A stretch of 5,721 nt of DNA from Gammaproteobacteria bacterium (GTDB lineage Bacteria > Pseudomonadota > Gammaproteobacteria > S012-40). Under the pieces are notes generated by a model, which worked only from the letters and a program-made list of their open reading frames with translations, made no database searches and had not been told where the DNA came from. The translations under genes and the position numbers were made by a program. Below, one piece after another: positions 1-5,721 of the stretch. The stretch lies in NCBI GenBank assembly GCA_029864945.1, contig JAOTSL010000213.1, forward strand, positions 1 through 5,721. Direction: 5' to 3'. The stretch's first letter is position 1. The number at the start of each line of letters is the position of its first letter.

Positions 1-652
1 CATGATCAACCATACGATACTGGATAAAATCATCAACCTTATCAAAATGCATAAAGGGATTTCCTTTCACCTGCTCTTCTATAGTCGATGTGATTTTTTC
101 GGCGTAATTATGCCCTGGATGAATCACTGTCTGCCGAGGCATTGCTGTTTTAAGCCTGTTTAATGTCGCAAATAATTGATTAGGATCTCCACCTTCCAGT
201 CGGCAGTGACCACAGCCAAAAACAAACAAAGTATCACCCGTAATGAGTTCTCCACCAATATGAAAACAGGCAGAGCCCGGACTATGACCTGGGGTATGAA
301 GTATTTCTATTTCTGTTTCACCCAACTTAACTTTATCACCACCGTAGTAAAGTTTAGCACTTGACAAAAAACTCCCGGAAATATATTTCGCTTCATCTTT
401 TAGCAAATGCACTTGCGCGTCGGTTTGCTGTATCAGATCTTCAACTCCGTTAATGTGATCATCATGAAAATGCGTTAACAGAATGTCAGTGATATTTAGT
501 TTTTTTTCTTTTGCTCTCGCCATAATGCGAGCGACATCCCAGGCAGGATCAACAATGGCCGCTCGACTTGTAGCGTGGTCATGAATAATATAAACCAAAT
601 TTTCCATTGGACCTAGCTCAAGACTTTCTATACTAAAAGTTTTATTGTTCAA
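1..652 (-). CDS. MBL-fold metallohydrolase, glyoxalase II-like (3' end cut by window edge)
   Basis: A metallo-beta-lactamase-fold hydrolase. It reads openly for 217 codons from 652 to the window edge, so its C-terminus is missing. The zinc-binding signature THFHDDH is at residues 60-66 (H61, H63, D65, H66). The remaining ligands of the glyoxalase II pattern follow: H123 in HTPGHSPGS, D140 in TGDTLF and H181 in HPGHNYA. GCGHCRLEGGDP after the bridging Asp resembles the GCG..EG segment of hydroxyacylglutathione hydrolases. The family hydrolyses thioesters or related small molecules, but the substrate here cannot be told, and persulfide dioxygenases share the fold. I chose a TTG start at 652. 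An in-frame TAG lies just upstream, AGGG sits seven bases before the TTG, and the residues between it and the first ATG (607) read like a normal N-terminal strand, ending in LELGPMENLVY. It begins 21 bases after the reductase stop, so the two are probably co-transcribed. The fold is certain; the substrate is unknown. Confidence 0.88.
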   Translation of the reverse strand, partial: MNNKTFSIESLELGPMENLVYIIHDHATSRAAIVDPAWDVARIMARAKEKKLNITDILLTHFHDDHINGVEDLIQQTDAQVHLLKDEAKYISGSFLSSAKLYYGGDKVKLGETEIEILHTPGHSPGSACFHIGGELITGDTLFVFGCGHCRLEGGDPNQLFATLNRLKTAMPRQTVIHPGHNYAEKITSTIEEQVKGNPFMHFDKVDDFIQYRMVDH

Positions 653-673
653 AATAATACCCTATGAATTTTA

Positions 674-1425
674 TCAACCCACATTTTTTAATATGCTTCT
701 TAGCTTTGGCACCGCTAACTTTGCATCATCAGCAATGGCGATAGCGCGTGACAATCGCGCTCTCGCAGATCGCCCCATACACATATGCGCAGTGTCACCA
801 TTAATGGCTTTAACAAACCCTTCCATCAACTTATCACGATCAAGTCTTTTGCCTGTGAGCTCGGCTTGAATATCCATTATTTCATTTGCCACCTCACGCG
901 CGAGCACATTTTGCTCATTCCATAAATATTCTACGTTTCCACCGCATTCCAGGCCAGCAATATTCGTCGTTAATATATATATGTTTTTGAGAACCAGCTC
1001 GAATTCCATTTCTTCTGCGGTTAATTTTATTTCAACTGGGATACCAATTGTCGCCAATGCTCTTTTGATAAGCTCAGCACCTTTTCCATGTACGGGACTT
1101 GGAATTAGCACCTTAACATCCTGCCCTTTTTTCTTTTCAAACCAGACAGAAATAACGGTAGGATTAGTAAGCCCGCTATTTTCCCAGTCGCGAGGTAATA
1201 ATTCATTTTGTAAAAGTGAAATTTTTTCCTGCCACTGTGATGGCACATTGGCGATACTGGCCTGCAAATCATTTTCACCAACGGCGAGCAGCACAAGATC
1301 AGGATTTGGCATACTCTCAACTGCCTGGCGCATATTCATAGTACGAATTACTGGGTCCTCAGAAACCCTCGCGCAAATACACCACCCATTTCCCCTAGAC
1401 CTACTATTACGACACCGTTATTCAC
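674..1425 (-). pseudogene. Ketopantoate-reductase-like NAD(P)-binding oxidoreductase, frameshifted
   Basis: Two reading frames together make one enzyme. The first starts with GTG at 1425, preceded by GAGG ten bases upstream. It encodes VVIVGLGEMGGVFARGFLR, a Rossmann beta-alpha unit with the GxGxxG dinucleotide-binding loop, then hits TAA at 1350-1348 after 25 codons. The second frame is open through that point and gives PVIRTMNMRQAVES and then PDLVLLAVGEND, the later strands of the same domain. It continues to the TGA at 674-676. From the ATG at 1339 this frame holds 221 residues. LVLKNIYILTTNIAGLE (K118, N119, N126) resembles the helical catalytic domain of ketopantoate reductases, which reduce 2-dehydropantoate with NADPH. 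The span is 752 bases, one short of whole codons, and FLR to MNM looks a few residues shorter than I would expect, so a small deletion near 1340-1360 is likely. The ATG at 1339 lacks a visible ribosome site, and a product from it would lack the nucleotide loop. Homology is clear; the true substrate is unknown. A sequencing error is the main alternative to a real mutation. Confidence 0.75.
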
Positions 1426-1462
1426 GTTAGAACTACCTCTTATTTAAACTTATTATTACCAT

Positions 1463-1491
1463 TTTTTATTTGCCGAATTCTATCATGTCAT
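1463..1491 (-). promoter_or_regulatory. Weak candidate sigma70 promoter for the reductase/hydrolase pair
   Basis: On the minus strand ATGACA (1491-1486, five of six matches to the -35 consensus) is followed after 17 bases by TAAAAA (1468-1463, four of six matches to the -10). It lies between the T-tract terminator candidate and the GTG at 1425, where a promoter would be needed if transcription stops at that terminator. The region is AT-rich, so a chance match is quite possible. Confidence 0.22.
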
Positions 1492-1505
1492 TTTTCTTCA
1501 CGCAT

Positions 1506-1536
1506 AAAAAAATGCCTGCGTCACGGCACCCAGACA
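1506..1536 (-). terminator. Rho-independent-type terminator candidate
   Basis: Read on the minus strand, TGTCTG (1536-1531) pairs with CAGGCA (1518-1513) through one G-U pair, with a 12-base loop. Seven uninterrupted Ts (1512-1506) follow at once. An alternative fold pairs TGCC (1528-1525) with GGCA (1516-1513) ahead of the same T-tract. The stem is short, but a stem ending directly at a T7 run is the usual layout. It sits about 80 bases upstream of the reductase start. It would end any transcript crossing the long gap from der, or that of the possible lost gene at 1549-1727. Confidence 0.45.
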
Positions 1537-1548
1537 CCTGCCCTAAAT

Positions 1549-1727
1549 TTAGCTTCTCGTAACAAATATTTCTGCCGGGTCAGGGGGCCACAACAAGGAA
1601 GTATTACGCACACCAACCGTAATTTCACCAATCCACGCGATAAAAATTCATCCAAATAAAAGACCGAAGTTCATGAAGAGTGCAGCTATCAACCCCAAAA
1701 CATACGGAAATTAAGCTTGCGAGACAT
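1549..1727 (-). pseudogene. Possible remnant of a small membrane-protein gene
   Basis: No intact gene is present, but the minus strand shows a broken frame that reads like protein. ATG at 1727 gives MSRKLNFRMFWG and then stops. If one G is restored in the GGGG run at 1696-1693, the frame continues as LIAALFMNFGLLFG, meets one in-frame TGA (1650-1648), and goes on as IFIAWIGEITVGVRNTS then LLWPPDPAEIFVTRS to TAA at 1551-1549. The sum is about 59 residues: a short basic N-terminus, one hydrophobic segment of about 25 residues that could span a membrane, and a polar tail. The span is 179 bases, one short of 60 codons. No clear ribosome binding site precedes the ATG. I do not recognise a family. 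Two lesions in so short a stretch mean it may equally be non-coding DNA that looks hydrophobic by chance. Confidence 0.25.
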
Positions 1728-1811
1728 AGAGCTTAAACAAGCATTTAAGTCGCTTTAATGCCCCATTATAATTTAACGAATGATTTACAGGTTTTAGAAA
1801 AGAAATGGACT

Positions 1812-1843
1812 GCCTGTTTTTAATAAATTAAAAAAAAACAGGC
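1812..1843. repeat. Perfect 10-bp inverted repeat with 12-base AT-only loop
   Basis: GCCTGTTTTT (1812-1821) and AAAAACAGGC (1834-1843) are exact reverse complements around an AT-only loop. In a transcript running from der this is the second hairpin after the stop codon, and the next bases (1811-1797) are pyrimidine-rich but not a clean T-tract. It could be a back-up terminator, an RNA 3'-end stabilising structure, or a chance palindrome. Confidence 0.6.
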
Positions 1844-1868
1844 TAGACATAGAAAAGAGGGACGACTA

Positions 1869-1897
1869 GACAGAAAGGTGACAAGAAAACTGCCACC
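1869..1897 (-). terminator. Candidate terminator of the hisS-yfgM-bamB-der operon
   Basis: On the minus strand GGTGGCA (1897-1891) pairs with TGTCACC (1883-1877), seven pairs including one G-T, around the loop GTTTTCT. TTTCTGTC follows directly. It starts 30 bases after the der stop codon, the expected position for the end of this operon. The T-tract is interrupted, so termination may be incomplete. Confidence 0.45.
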
Positions 1898-1927
1898 AAC
1901 TAAATACAACGACAATATAGGTAGAAA

Positions 1928-3319
1928 CTATTTTCGTTGTTTTTTTACAAAACGAACTGACTTTTTAGCCTTATATGATTGCAAAGGCGTAAGCTTACTT
2001 CGACGCCCTTCAAACGGATTCACACCGGACTTAAACTCAACTCGAATAGGAGTGCCTTCGATCTTTAGCACTTTACGGAAAATATTACTTAAATATCGCG
2101 TATAACTCTCTGGCACTTTTTCGGTCTGGTTACCATGAATTATGAAAACAGGTGGATTTTGCCCGCCCTGATGAGCATATCTGAGCTTAATTCGTCGGCC
2201 ATGTATCATTGGGGGCGCATGCGCCTTAACAGCGTCTTCCAAAATCTGAGTTAACAAGCTAGTGGAATGACTGATTTTCGAAATCTTATAAATATGACTT
2301 ACGACATCCATTAGCTTTCCAACACCACTACCATGCAATGCAGAAATATAATGAACAGAAGCATAATCAATAAAAGAAAGCTTTCGATCCAGCTCTCGCT
2401 TCACTTCATCTCTATCACTTTGCGGCAATTTGTCCCATTTATTTACAGCAATGAGCAATGCTTTACCTGCGTCAGCTACGTAACCAAGCAAGCTAGCGTC
2501 CTGGCTACTGATTCCCTGGCGAGCATCAAGCACGAGAACAACGGCGTTAGAGCTTTCGATCGCTTGCAATGTCTTGACGATGCTGAATTTTTCTATCTTG
2601 TCATTGACCTTACTTTTACGACGCACACCCGCCGTGTCTATTAAAGTAAAATGATCGCCGTGATGCTCAAATGGTATGGATATACTGTCTCGAGTAGTTC
2701 CTGGCATATCAAAAGCCAACACTCTCTCTTCGCCGAGCAAGCGGTTAACGAGTGTGGATTTCCCAACATTTGGTCGACCAACAATCGCTACCTTTGGGCC
2801 AAATGAGTCCTCCTCCTCCTCTTCTTCCTCTTCAGGGAATGAGGAGCAAATAGTTTCAAGTAGGTCCCCAACGCCATCACCATGCGCTGCTGAACAGGAA
2901 TACACATTCCCCAACCCCATCGAATAGAAATCAGCACTTACAACATCCCGATTCATACCTTCCGTTTTATTGACCGCTACATAAATCGGCTTACCAGTAG
3001 CGCGCAATCGATTTGCAATAGCCTCATCGTCCGATGTTATGCCTGCCCGACCATCAACCAGAAAAATAACTGCATCACTTTCTGCAATTGCTTGGTAAGC
3101 CTGGTCGGCGATAAGCACATCGATACCGTCTTCGCCAGAAATACCACCTGTATCAATCAATATGTGTGAATAGTTTGAAAAACGCAGTGGCCCGTAGCGT
3201 CTATCTCTCGTTAAGCCAGGCTCATCGGCAACGAGAGCATCTCGACTTCGGGTTAAACGATTAAAGAGTGTAGATTTTCCAACATTTGGCCGCCCAACAA
3301 GAGCGATGACGCGTTTCAT
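1928..3319 (-). CDS. der: Der, double-domain ribosome-assembly GTPase
   Basis: Essential GTPase (also called EngA) that helps mature the 50S ribosomal subunit in the cytoplasm. It has two tandem GTP-binding domains and a C-terminal KH-like domain, the layout unique to this family. Domain 1 has P-loop GRPNVGKST (9-17), GLTRDRRYG (35-43), DTGG (56-59), NKTE (117-120) and SAAHG (143-147). Domain 2 has the same P-loop at 181-189, PGTTRD (206-211), DTAG (228-231) and NKWD (293-296). The KH-like part includes KLRYAHQGGQNPP and ends in the basic tail FVKKQRK. Length is 463 residues against 490 in E. coli, normal for the family. The linker between the GTPase domains carries eight consecutive Glu (163-170) then Asp; an acidic linker is usual, a pure Glu run less so. 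The ATG lies one base after the bamB stop. I see no strong ribosome site, so translation probably depends on coupling to bamB. Confidence 0.98.
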   Translation of the reverse strand: MKRVIALVGRPNVGKSTLFNRLTRSRDALVADEPGLTRDRRYGPLRFSNYSHILIDTGGISGEDGIDVLIADQAYQAIAESDAVIFLVDGRAGITSDDEAIANRLRATGKPIYVAVNKTEGMNRDVVSADFYSMGLGNVYSCSAAHGDGVGDLLETICSSFPEEEEEEEEDSFGPKVAIVGRPNVGKSTLVNRLLGEERVLAFDMPGTTRDSISIPFEHHGDHFTLIDTAGVRRKSKVNDKIEKFSIVKTLQAIESSNAVVLVLDARQGISSQDASLLGYVADAGKALLIAVNKWDKLPQSDRDEVKRELDRKLSFIDYASVHYISALHGSGVGKLMDVVSHIYKISKISHSTSLLTQILEDAVKAHAPPMIHGRRIKLRYAHQGGQNPPVFIIHGNQTEKVPESYTRYLSNIFRKVLKIEGTPIRVEFKSGVNPFEGRRSKLTPLQSYKAKKSVRFVKKQRK

Positions 3320-3320
3320 A

Positions 3321-4526
3321 TTATTTAACTGCCGATACTGAGGCTAAAATTCCGCTTTGATAGGTAACCATTACATGATTACCTATAACTTCCGGTCTAA
3401 AGGTGACACTGCTTTCTATACGCTTGCGCGGAAAATAACCTTCATCATCCAACTGATCAACGTAGTCGGTTGCACCGGATAATTCAGACACTTTATTATA
3501 TGGTAGACGCCCTAACAACCGGCCATCACTAGTTGAAAGCCAGTAAACCTCACCAGTTACATCACCGATAACCAGCTGGTCACCCATGATTGCGGGGCGA
3601 GTACTCGCCAATTCCACCAGGTTATCCTGCATCCATAATGTGGCACCGCTTTCTCGGTTAAGCGCCCAGATTTGACCGTCGGCAGTCGTAACATATACTA
3701 GATCCTCGCCAACGGTAACGCCCAACTGCGACGACATCTCTCTTGTCCATATTATGCGACCAGACTCGGCATCAATCGCGGCAACTTGGCCGTGATATGC
3801 TGACGCATAGAGCACCCCATCCGCATACTCTATAGGGCCGTCGATATCAGTCATTCTTTCTAACTCGGTTCGGCCTTTGGGTACCGCTATTGATGACTCC
3901 CACAATAATTTTCCATCACCAACGGCTAGCGCAACCAATCGGCCACTTGCAAAGCCCACGACTACCTTCTCGCCAACAATTACTGGCGTACTATTTCCGC
4001 GTAAACTTAACACTGGCACATTACGCTCGTAAACCCAGGTCACTTTTCCCGATTTTGCGCTCAAGCCATATACTTTTCCGTCATTGGTTTGAGCAATAAC
4101 TACATCATCTTTTATTTGGGGAGTCGATAAAATCTCACTGGACAGAGTTTGCTTCCACAATTGCTTGCCATCTTTTGTTGCAAGGGCAAAAACTTCCGCA
4201 TTTTGAGTCCCTAGAATTGTTACGTCGCCGGACACCAATGGACCACCGGAAAATCGCGTATCAAATGCTTTTGTCCAGAGCAATTTTCCCGTTTTTTTCT
4301 CATAATGAAAGAGATGTCCTTCTGAGTCTGCCATTATAACGACAGTCTCAGAAACAGCAGGAAGTAAACGTGCGTATTTATCCACGCCAATATCAGCGAA
4401 GTTATTTGCCCAATTAATGCTAACCGCATAATCAGGTGTTAAAGGCGCTGGTTTATAGACTTTTTCTGGATTAGCAGTACAACCGACCAATAAAATAGAG
4501 GCAACTGCCACAGCACGTAAAAACAT
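3321..4526 (-). CDS. bamB: BamB, lipoprotein of the outer-membrane beta-barrel assembly complex
   Basis: BamB (formerly YfgL) is a periplasm-facing lipoprotein that binds BamA and helps deliver and insert beta-barrel proteins into the outer membrane. The N-terminus is a lipoprotein signal with lipobox LVGC, making Cys16 the lipidated residue. Thr at +2, not Asp, fits sorting to the outer membrane. The rest is a PQQ-like beta-propeller with repeated blade motifs of the form (V/L)xxLxxxxGxxxW, for example HYEKKTGKLLW (74-84), ALATKDGKQLW (114-124), GLSAKSGKVTW (154-164), ALAVGDGKLLW (199-209), AIDAESGRIIW (250-260) and ALNRESGATLW (288-298). ELERMTDIDGP (221-231) corresponds to the conserved loop that contacts BamA in E. 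coli. Length is 401 residues against 392 in E. coli. The ATG shares its A with the yfgM TAA stop (TAATG), and GCAGG just before it can act as ribosome site, so translation is probably coupled. Nothing is missing or broken. Confidence 0.97.
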   Translation of the reverse strand: MFLRAVAVASILLVGCTANPEKVYKPAPLTPDYAVSINWANNFADIGVDKYARLLPAVSETVVIMADSEGHLFHYEKKTGKLLWTKAFDTRFSGGPLVSGDVTILGTQNAEVFALATKDGKQLWKQTLSSEILSTPQIKDDVVIAQTNDGKVYGLSAKSGKVTWVYERNVPVLSLRGNSTPVIVGEKVVVGFASGRLVALAVGDGKLLWESSIAVPKGRTELERMTDIDGPIEYADGVLYASAYHGQVAAIDAESGRIIWTREMSSQLGVTVGEDLVYVTTADGQIWALNRESGATLWMQDNLVELASTRPAIMGDQLVIGDVTGEVYWLSTSDGRLLGRLPYNKVSELSGATDYVDQLDDEGYFPRKRIESSVTFRPEVIGNHVMVTYQSGILASVSAVK

Positions 4527-5176
4527 TAACCTGCATCCCCTGCCTTCATTCCGCCAATATCATCCAGTTTTATCTGTATAAAACTTTTTAATTGAGGGCT
4601 AATGCTACTGTCATTTATTGCTGCCTGATATGCAGTTTTAGCGCTGGGTAATTCACCTTTTTTGTAATATAGGTCACCCTTAACAATAAGGTACTGAGAA
4701 CTAAATGCTCCTTGCTGAGGGGAAGTGGCGTAAATAAGAGCCTCATCAAACTTATCTTGCGCGACCAAGACCTTAGCAAGCCTTATACGGGCTATATGTT
4801 GCATTTTTTCGTCCTGCGCATTCAGCAGAGCCCAACTTAACTGCGCGGCAGCTTCGTCATACTCACCTTTGTCGACATGCACTTTGGCTACCGTCATTGC
4901 TGAAAGTACAGCATAAGCCAGATCCGGGGTTTTCTTAACAATATCGGAACCACGCTGCACGGCTGAATCAGCTTTACCAGCTGTGACTTCTTCCATCATA
5001 AGTTCAAATTGAGCAGAGGCCTTGTTTGCAGTCGAAACCTTAAATTCGTTCCAGGTTTTAACCCCGACTGTTGTCGCAATGATCACAATGCCTAGAATAA
5101 TGACAAATTTGCCATTTCTTTCCCACCAGCGTTTGATGTCTTCTACTTGCTCTTCTTCAGTTTTATACCCGGTCAC
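4526..5176 (-). CDS. yfgM: YfgM, membrane-anchored periplasmic TPR protein
   Basis: YfgM is an ancillary factor of the Sec translocon that works with the chaperone PpiD in handing over newly exported proteins. The sequence fits: an acidic cytoplasmic N-terminus with EEEQVEDIKRWWERNGK (7-23), a single transmembrane helix at about 24-39 (FVIILGIVIIATTVGV), and a periplasmic helical domain with TPR-like pairs around 128-150 (ARIRLAKVLVAQDKFDEAL) and 162-188 (YLIVKGDLYYKKGELPSAK). Length 216 residues, near the 206 of E. coli YfgM. The start is GTG, with AGGAG ten bases upstream; an in-frame TAA three codons before leaves no earlier choice. It begins 53 bases after the hisS stop and overlaps the bamB start by one base, the usual operon position of this gene. 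The family assignment is firm; the PpiD/Sec role is carried over from E. coli. Confidence 0.94.
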   Translation of the reverse strand: MTGYKTEEEQVEDIKRWWERNGKFVIILGIVIIATTVGVKTWNEFKVSTANKASAQFELMMEEVTAGKADSAVQRGSDIVKKTPDLAYAVLSAMTVAKVHVDKGEYDEAAAQLSWALLNAQDEKMQHIARIRLAKVLVAQDKFDEALIYATSPQQGAFSSQYLIVKGDLYYKKGELPSAKTAYQAAINDSSISPQLKSFIQIKLDDIGGMKAGDAG

Positions 5177-5229
5177 TGCTGCTTATCTCCTACGCTAAAT
5201 GGTTACTATTATATTTTCTAAATTGCCGA

Positions 5230-5721
5230 CTATATAGCCGACGTCAAAAAGCTTATCAGATCATTCGTCGCGATAGCCTGCTGAGGCTTGTCTTGCCGTA
5301 AATATTTAACACTTATCGTATTGTTAGTAATTTCATCATCACCAACAATCAATGCTAGGCTCGCCCCGCAACGATCAGCCTTTTTCATTTGTGCCTTGAA
5401 ACTACCGCCGCCACAGTTAGTTATCAGCTTTAATCCGGGCAATGCATTATGAACACTTTCGGCCAGTTGTAAACCTTTGCGCTGCGCTTGCTCTCCGGCC
5501 AGCAAAAGATAGCAATCGGCCTGCGCTTCAAGAGGGGCCGAGCCCAGCTCCATAAGCAATGCAATCAATCGCTCTAGCCCCATCGCAAAACCAATTGCCG
5601 GTGTTGACTTGCCGCCAAGATACTCCACCAGCGAGTCAAACCTACCTCCAGCACATACGGTTCCCTGCGCCCCAAGGTCTTCAGTTATCCACTCAAATAC
5701 TGTTTTTGAATAATAATCCAG
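5230..5721 (-). CDS. hisS: Histidyl-tRNA synthetase, C-terminal part (5' end outside window)
   Basis: Class II synthetase that joins histidine to tRNA-His in the cytoplasm. Only the last 163 residues of an enzyme of about 420 are here; the frame is open through the window edge, and the internal GTG at 5628 is not the start. Visible landmarks: LDYYSKTVFEW (1-11 of the fragment), the histidine-binding LDYY motif; CAGGRFDSL (23-31), the second HisRS-specific motif; GFAMGLERL (44-52), class II motif 3 with its ATP-binding Arg; then an alpha/beta anticodon-binding domain from about residue 69 (DCYLLLAGEQAQRK, GGGSFKAQMKKADRCGA, ISVKYLRQDKPQ). The second motif is usually GGRYDGL; here Tyr is Phe and Gly is Ser, a mild departure. 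It ends with TAG and is followed by yfgM after 53 bases. Confidence 0.97.
   Translation of the reverse strand: MDYYSKTVFEWITEDLGAQGTVCAGGRFDSLVEYLGGKSTPAIGFAMGLERLIALLMELGSAPLEAQADCYLLLAGEQAQRKGLQLAESVHNALPGLKLITNCGGGSFKAQMKKADRCGASLALIVGDDEITNNTISVKYLRQDKPQQAIATNDLISFLTSAI

Larger units (their letters stand above)
1426..1927. other. 502-base gap without an intact gene
   Basis: This gap between the der stop and the reductase start holds, from the der side, an imperfect hairpin with a T-rich tail (1869-1897), a perfect 10-bp inverted repeat (1812-1843), the possible gene remnant (1549-1727), a hairpin ending in seven Ts (1506-1536) and a weak promoter candidate (1463-1491). I saw no tRNA-like or repeat-array structure and no open frame of convincing length on either strand. 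Confidence 0.7.

Noticed and set aside
981..1430. Plus-strand open frame of 149 codons opposite the reductase
   Set aside because: It lies antisense to a clearly homologous coding region, has a low-complexity Ser/Phe-rich translation and no ribosome site; it is a shadow frame.
1741..1927. Possible small RNA or tRNA between the der stop and position 1741
   Set aside because: No cloverleaf-like set of stems or T-loop GTTCRA motif was found; only the two simple hairpins are visible.
2333..2927. Plus-strand open frames inside der, one containing a serine run
   Set aside because: Both are antisense to der; the serine run is simply the complement of the GAG/GAA tract of the Glu linker.
5225..5242. 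Direct repeat GCCGAC flanking the palindrome CTATATAG at the hisS stop
   Set aside because: It overlaps the last codons of hisS, is very short, and has no second copy or known operator pattern in the window; probably chance.
5208..5247. Consensus TATAAT (5213-5208) and TTGACG (5247-5242) ahead of yfgM, as an internal promoter
   Set aside because: The two boxes are 28 bases apart, too far to work together, and each lacks a partner at 16-18 bases. TTGACG also lies inside the last hisS codons. An internal promoter is possible but not supported.
1..5721. Search for mobile elements, CRISPR repeats, toxin-antitoxin or defence genes
   Set aside because: No terminal inverted repeats, spaced repeats, transposase or nuclease motifs were seen; the window is a housekeeping region with local gene decay.

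Overview
The window is a stretch of gammaproteobacterial chromosome. Every gene I can support is on the minus strand, so transcription runs from high to low coordinates. The assignment to Gammaproteobacteria rests on the gene order hisS-yfgM-bamB-der, a conserved arrangement in that class, and on the protein sequences. BamB and YfgM belong to the outer-membrane assembly and periplasmic chaperone machinery of these bacteria. I cannot place the genus. No mobile element, CRISPR array, tRNA, rRNA or defence gene was seen.

Layout, in transcription order. (1) 5721-5230: the 3' part of hisS (histidyl-tRNA synthetase), cut by the window edge. (2) 5176-4526: yfgM, an inner-membrane-anchored TPR protein with a GTG start. 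(3) 4526-3321: bamB, the outer-membrane lipoprotein of the BAM complex, sharing one base with the yfgM stop. (4) 3319-1928: der, the double-domain ribosome-assembly GTPase, starting one base after the bamB stop. Hairpins just after der probably end this operon. (5) 1927-1426: about 500 bases without an intact gene. They hold two hairpins behind der, a possible remnant of a small membrane-protein gene, and a terminator-like hairpin with a seven-T tract. (6) 1425-674: a ketopantoate-reductase-like NAD(P)-binding oxidoreductase broken by a frameshift after its Rossmann glycine loop. (7) 652-1: a glyoxalase-II-like metallo-beta-lactamase-fold hydrolase with a TTG start, running off the low-coordinate edge.

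The upstream operon is housekeeping: tRNA charging, 50S subunit assembly, and envelope protein folding and insertion. The downstream pair (reductase and hydrolase) lies behind terminators and probably forms a separate small transcription unit. The notable features are signs of gene decay: a frameshifted reductase and a possible eroded reading frame in an otherwise ordinary neighbourhood. I found no evidence for a new multi-gene system.
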